A stretch of 64,000 nucleotides of DNA, from contig NZ_JAHYJB010000001.1 in NCBI RefSeq assembly GCF_019429335.1, forward strand, positions 1-64,000, given 5' to 3'. The number at the start of each line of letters is the position of its first letter. Positions within the stretch are counted from its first letter, which is position 1. Positions 62,482 to 64,000 of the stretch are shown here, piece after piece. This DNA comes from Sulfurimonas sp. (lineage in GTDB: Bacteria; Campylobacterota; Campylobacteria; Campylobacterales; Sulfurimonadaceae). The notes beneath the pieces were generated by a model. It ran no database searches, had not been told where the DNA came from, and saw nothing but the letters and a program-made list of their open reading frames with translations. Both the position numbers and the translations under genes were made by a program.

Positions 62482-64000
62482 ATGGGTGCTTATTTATATT
62501 TTAAAACAACTTCTAATCCAGACGAGGTTAATGATTATTTGGAAACAAATGTTATTCAAAAAAAGTTATCTGAATTGGATGAGCAGGGCATATTTGTTGT
62601 AGATGGAAAACATCTTGAATGGGTAAAAGAAAACAGACCTGATCTTTTGGATTTTGAAGCGCAAAAATTCGGAACTGGAGATTTAAAAACCTCTGGCGGC
62701 ATCTCTTTCAAAGCAGATGAAGCAGGTTATGATGAAGAAAAACTGCTTGAGATGTGGACGCAGATTTTCGAGGAGCTGAACAAGCGATTTGAAATGAAGT
62801 ATTACGCTCACTCTTGCGCTTTTAGTGAAGATGGGCATTATTTCTCTATCGAGCAAATGAAGCGCATTACTCAAGACGGCAAGCTTCTAAGCGGCAAAAC
62901 AAGTTCAAAAGAGCATGTGATCGAACTATATAATAAATACTATTCTCTATTATCTCAACCGGAGGCGGAGACGTTTGATATGTCGATTGTCGAAGAGAAG
63001 GACGAGATAAAAGTAGAGGGAGTATGGTACACCGTTAAAGATAGTTGGAAAGGTCTCTGTATTCAAATAGTGTATAACACTATACCTATTGAAGATATAG
63101 AAGAGATACAAGACTTCAAAAAACATGTACCTAAGATTAGATACAACGGCGCAGTTGCAGACATGGAAGCCTATATATTAGACAATGGCACTTTGCTTTA
63201 TGTAGAATGTGTAGGTCAGGAGTCAATGGTTAAATCTGTTACCTCTGTTTTGATGCAAGGTCGTATGCAAATGAACAACCACACGGTTGATGCAAGTTTT
63301 GGATATTTTTCCATTAACAAAGCCGGAAACAGAAGAAAAATAGTCTCTCTTGAAGATGGTGTTGCTCATGCAATACTTTATCACTCTCCGTCAATACAAG
63401 ATACAAATTTTAGTGTTCTTATAGGTAGAGATAAAGATGAGATAATGGTTTCTTTTTCTACATGGATGGAAAAGAGTCAACCGTTGCCATACCCGAAAGA
63501 ACTAACCTCTCAAATTTTTGTTTCTCTTCAAAACAAAGAAAAACTAATCGAGCTTACAACATTCAATATCGAGGCTGTTAAGATTGATTTGTCTATCCTA
63601 GAAGATGAGTATCATGATTTGCAAGAGGTTATCTTGGAGGTATGTAAAACAAACGGATTGATTGACCCAAATGCAGAACCAATGAAACAAAAAGCTCCTC
63701 TTCCTAAATCTCCGATACTTTCTGAAAAGCAAGTAGAGTTGATTTATGAAACCCTCTCAAAAATGCCAAAGACAAAAGAAACAGAAGATACGGCAATCAA
63801 GCCTATTGGATTAAAGTTATTCACAAGCGGAATGACTTGGTACGTTGTTGAGGCGGATAAGGGTAGTGAGGATGATGAGTTTACAGGTTTGCATCCACAA
63901 GCTTTCGGATATGTTAAAAATGAAGCTGACGAATGGTGTAGTGAATGGGGTTACATAAATATAGAAGATGTTATTTCGGTTGGTGCTGAAATGGATTTGT
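62482..64000 (+). CDS. DUF2958-containing protein, cut by window end
   Basis: Open from ATG 62482 (AAGGAG just upstream) to the last base, 506 codons with no stop. The final part reads LKLFTSGMTWYVVEADKGSE, then FGYVKNEADEWCSEWGYINI, matching the DUF2958 pattern common on plasmids and integrative elements. The first 400 residues are not recognised. Function is unknown. Confidence 0.75.
   Translation, partial: MGAYLYFKTTSNPDEVNDYLETNVIQKKLSELDEQGIFVVDGKHLEWVKENRPDLLDFEAQKFGTGDLKTSGGISFKADEAGYDEEKLLEMWTQIFEELNKRFEMKYYAHSCAFSEDGHYFSIEQMKRITQDGKLLSGKTSSKEHVIELYNKYYSLLSQPEAETFDMSIVEEKDEIKVEGVWYTVKDSWKGLCIQIVYNTIPIEDIEEIQDFKKHVPKIRYNGAVADMEAYILDNGTLLYVECVGQESMVKSVTSVLMQGRMQMNNHTVDASFGYFSINKAGNRRKIVSLEDGVAHAILYHSPSIQDTNFSVLIGRDKDEIMVSFSTWMEKSQPLPYPKELTSQIFVSLQNKEKLIELTTFNIEAVKIDLSILEDEYHDLQEVILEVCKTNGLIDPNAEPMKQKAPLPKSPILSEKQVELIYETLSKMPKTKETEDTAIKPIGLKLFTSGMTWYVVEADKGSEDDEFTGLHPQAFGYVKNEADEWCSEWGYINIEDVISVGAEMDL

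Noticed and set aside
62393-62602. 69-aa hydrophobic open frame
   Set aside because: Most of it overlaps the start of the long DUF2958 gene in another frame, and its ATG lies in the leader hairpin without a clear ribosome-binding site.

Overview
The first 33 kb looks like core chromosome of a Campylobacterota (epsilonproteobacterial) chemolithoautotroph close to Sulfurimonas. The reasons are the overall gene content, the Campylobacter-style oorDABC 2-oxoglutarate oxidoreductase, a monomeric NADP-isocitrate dehydrogenase, fused bifunctional AcnB, long epsilon-type FlgL, and low GC with many TTG/GTG starts. Organism placement is from protein recognition only; no search was run.

Layout. 1-230: a battery of 23-bp repeats resembling a transposon end, beside the tail of a broken gene. 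240-3339 (minus): HPP membrane protein, tmk, coaD, ubiX, flgA, the last four coupled by overlapping stops and starts. 3414-3497: tRNA-Leu(CAA). 3649-13575 (plus): flgL, ftsK, a DUF3820-like gene, acnB and a GAF-PAS-GGDEF diguanylate cyclase. 13565-22065: lolA, secA, a LolC/E-type permease, a giant AsmA/YhdP-like protein and mltG. 22206-32160 (plus): icd, mdh, fumC, sucC, sucD, oorD-A-B-C. With acnB these cover aconitate to malate and could run as a reductive or oxidative TCA cycle; ATP-citrate lyase and fumarate reductase are not in the window. A strong terminator follows oorC. Then come a TetR regulator, four evenly spaced operator-like palindromes and the RNase P RNA gene rnpB.

From just after rnpB to the window end (about 33.5-64 kb) the content becomes that of an integrative/conjugative element or integrated plasmid: XerH-like tyrosine recombinase, ribbon-helix-helix regulator, a minus-strand operon with a HerA/FtsK-type ATPase, divergent ParA/ParB, a small TraK-like protein and a TraD/TraG coupling ATPase. 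No relaxase or VirB channel genes were recognised; the element continues past the right edge.

The most unusual part is 49-64 kb. (1) At about 49.1-50.75 kb is a convincing group I intron core (P3, P4, P6 and P7 can all be drawn) whose P8 region holds a 299-aa ORF that is not a recognisable homing endonuclease. (2) Downstream, nearly every gene cluster is preceded by a highly structured leader. These fall into related families with exact duplicates and compensatory changes. Several place TATG at a fixed distance after an imperfect hairpin. (3) Between the leaders are an SSB-like protein, RecT, a Cas4-like nuclease and an SNF2 helicase. Interleaved with them are four related cassettes, each a small membrane protein plus a 32-38 aa single-helix protein, three of them ending in the same roughly 60-nt hairpin repeat. 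(4) All genes from 43 kb onward point the same way. Together this resembles a conjugative leading region whose early genes may be driven by single-stranded-DNA promoters (Frpo/ssi-like) or controlled by a family of RNA leaders. That reading is inference; the repeats and the pairing are directly visible.
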